NCBI GenBank assembly: GCA_964418565.1
Contig: CAYQMB010000070.1
Coordinates: 1-15,125 of the forward strand
Length of the DNA: 15,125 nucleotides
From: JAQIBY01 sp964418565
GTDB taxonomy: Bacteria; Bacteroidota; Bacteroidia; Bacteroidales; ML635J-15
Reading direction: 5' to 3'
A model generated the notes under the pieces. That model searched no databases and was not told where the DNA came from. It was given only the letters and a program-made list of their open reading frames with translations. The translations under genes were made by a program, and so were the position numbers. Of this stretch, positions 14,444 to 15,125 are shown in pieces. Numbering within the stretch: position 1 is the first letter of the stretch; each line of letters starts with the position of its first letter.

Positions 14444-15125
14444 ATGGAAGATAAATCAATAATTAAGTTAACAGATGATGTATCCTGGGTAGGGATTCTT
14501 GATCGTGATATCGTAACCTTTGATATCGTTATGGAAACCGAGTACGGCACAACCTATAACTCCTATTTTATTGATGCTGAAAAGCCTTGCCTGATAGAAA
14601 CTGCAAAGGAAAAATTCTGGGATGTTTACAAAAGCAAACTGGAGCAGGTTACCGATATCTCAAAACTTCAATATATCGTGCTGGATCATACCGAACCAGA
14701 CCATTCCGGCTGCCTTAAACATCTGCTTGAGATTGCTCCTGATGCCACCGTTGTCGGTACCGGACAGGCCATTAAATATTTAAATGAAATTGTCGGCAAA
14801 TCCTTTAAGCATCAGATCGTTAAACACGGTGATGTCATCGACCTGGGAAATAAAACCCTGAAATTTATCGGCGCGCCCAATCTGCACTGGCCGGATTCTA
14901 TGTACACATGGCTTGAAGAAGACAAAATCCTGTTTACCTGCGATTCATTCGGTGCGCATTATTGTTCGGATGTAATGATTGATTCCGAAGTTGATCAGAA
15001 GGCTTATGCCGATTCCTTTAAGTATTATTTTGATGTGATATTGAAACCGTTCAGTAAATTCATGCTTAAAGCCATAGATAAAATCCGGCCCCTGGATATC
15101 AATATCATTGCTCCTGGTCACGGAC
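14444..15125 (+). CDS. Flavodiiron protein, N-terminal part (partial, cut by window end)
   Basis: An FprA-type flavodiiron protein, a cytoplasmic O2- and/or NO-reducing enzyme of anaerobes. The open frame runs 227 codons from ATG at 14444 to the window edge without a stop, so only the metallo-beta-lactamase-like diiron domain is visible; the flavodoxin domain should follow. All diiron ligands expected in this part are present with family spacing: H82-x-E84-x-D86-H87 (DHTEPDHSG), H148 (NLHWPDSM), D167 (CDSFG) and H226 (PGHG). The N-terminus VSWVGILDRDIVTFD is also typical. A -7-like TAGATTTA (14412-14419) precedes it but lacks a clear -33 box. Preference for O2 or NO cannot be decided from this fragment. 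Confidence 0.93.
   Translation, partial: MEDKSIIKLTDDVSWVGILDRDIVTFDIVMETEYGTTYNSYFIDAEKPCLIETAKEKFWDVYKSKLEQVTDISKLQYIVLDHTEPDHSGCLKHLLEIAPDATVVGTGQAIKYLNEIVGKSFKHQIVKHGDVIDLGNKTLKFIGAPNLHWPDSMYTWLEEDKILFTCDSFGAHYCSDVMIDSEVDQKAYADSFKYYFDVILKPFSKFMLKAIDKIRPLDINIIAPGHG

Overview
The window looks like a chromosomal segment of an anaerobic or microaerophilic member of the Bacteroidota, probably Bacteroidales or a relative. The signs are Bacteroidetes-type promoters (TTTG, then about 19-21 nt, then TAnnTTTG), weak Shine-Dalgarno sequences, exported proteins with the 'GVAIN...SSAMLD...GMLIPRMT' N-terminal module typical of the phylum, and anaerobe-type iron-sulfur and flavodiiron proteins. I see no rRNA, tRNA, CRISPR array, insertion sequence or prophage core genes.

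Layout. (i) Positions 1-5779, all minus strand: a purine-rich 8-bp-period tract, a 4Fe-4S ferredoxin-like protein with a 16-bp palindrome upstream, and a cassette of exported proteins. The cassette holds two tail-fibre-like proteins (682 and 458 aa), a SurA/PpiC-like candidate foldase and a small exported protein. The two fibre-like proteins share a nearly identical N-terminal stalk of 179 residues but have unrelated C-terminal halves. The 3' ends of the two gene pairs are also similar at DNA level, which suggests an old duplication of a fibre + foldase unit whose second foldase gene has collapsed. (ii) 5780-6150: an AT-rich divergent promoter region. (iii) 6151-8186, plus strand: a Crp/Fnr-family regulator followed closely by glucose-6-phosphate isomerase. 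(iv) 8190-13174, minus strand: a methionine-aminotransferase-like PLP enzyme, a group 1 glycosyltransferase, a small outer-membrane-barrel candidate, a bile acid:sodium symporter family transporter and a degenerate tandem universal-stress-like protein. (v) 13387-15125, plus strand: a lipoprotein and the N-terminal metallo-beta-lactamase part of a flavodiiron protein, cut off by the window end.

How it fits together. The most interesting part is the exported fibre cassette: phage-tail-like modular fibres carrying Sec-type signal peptides, co-encoded with a putative periplasmic foldase. A second theme, more tentative, is O2/NO protection: a ferredoxin of the kind associated with hybrid-cluster-protein regulons, a Crp/Fnr regulator without Fe-S cysteines, and a flavodiiron protein all lie within 15 kb. 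The remaining genes are ordinary metabolic, transport and envelope genes.
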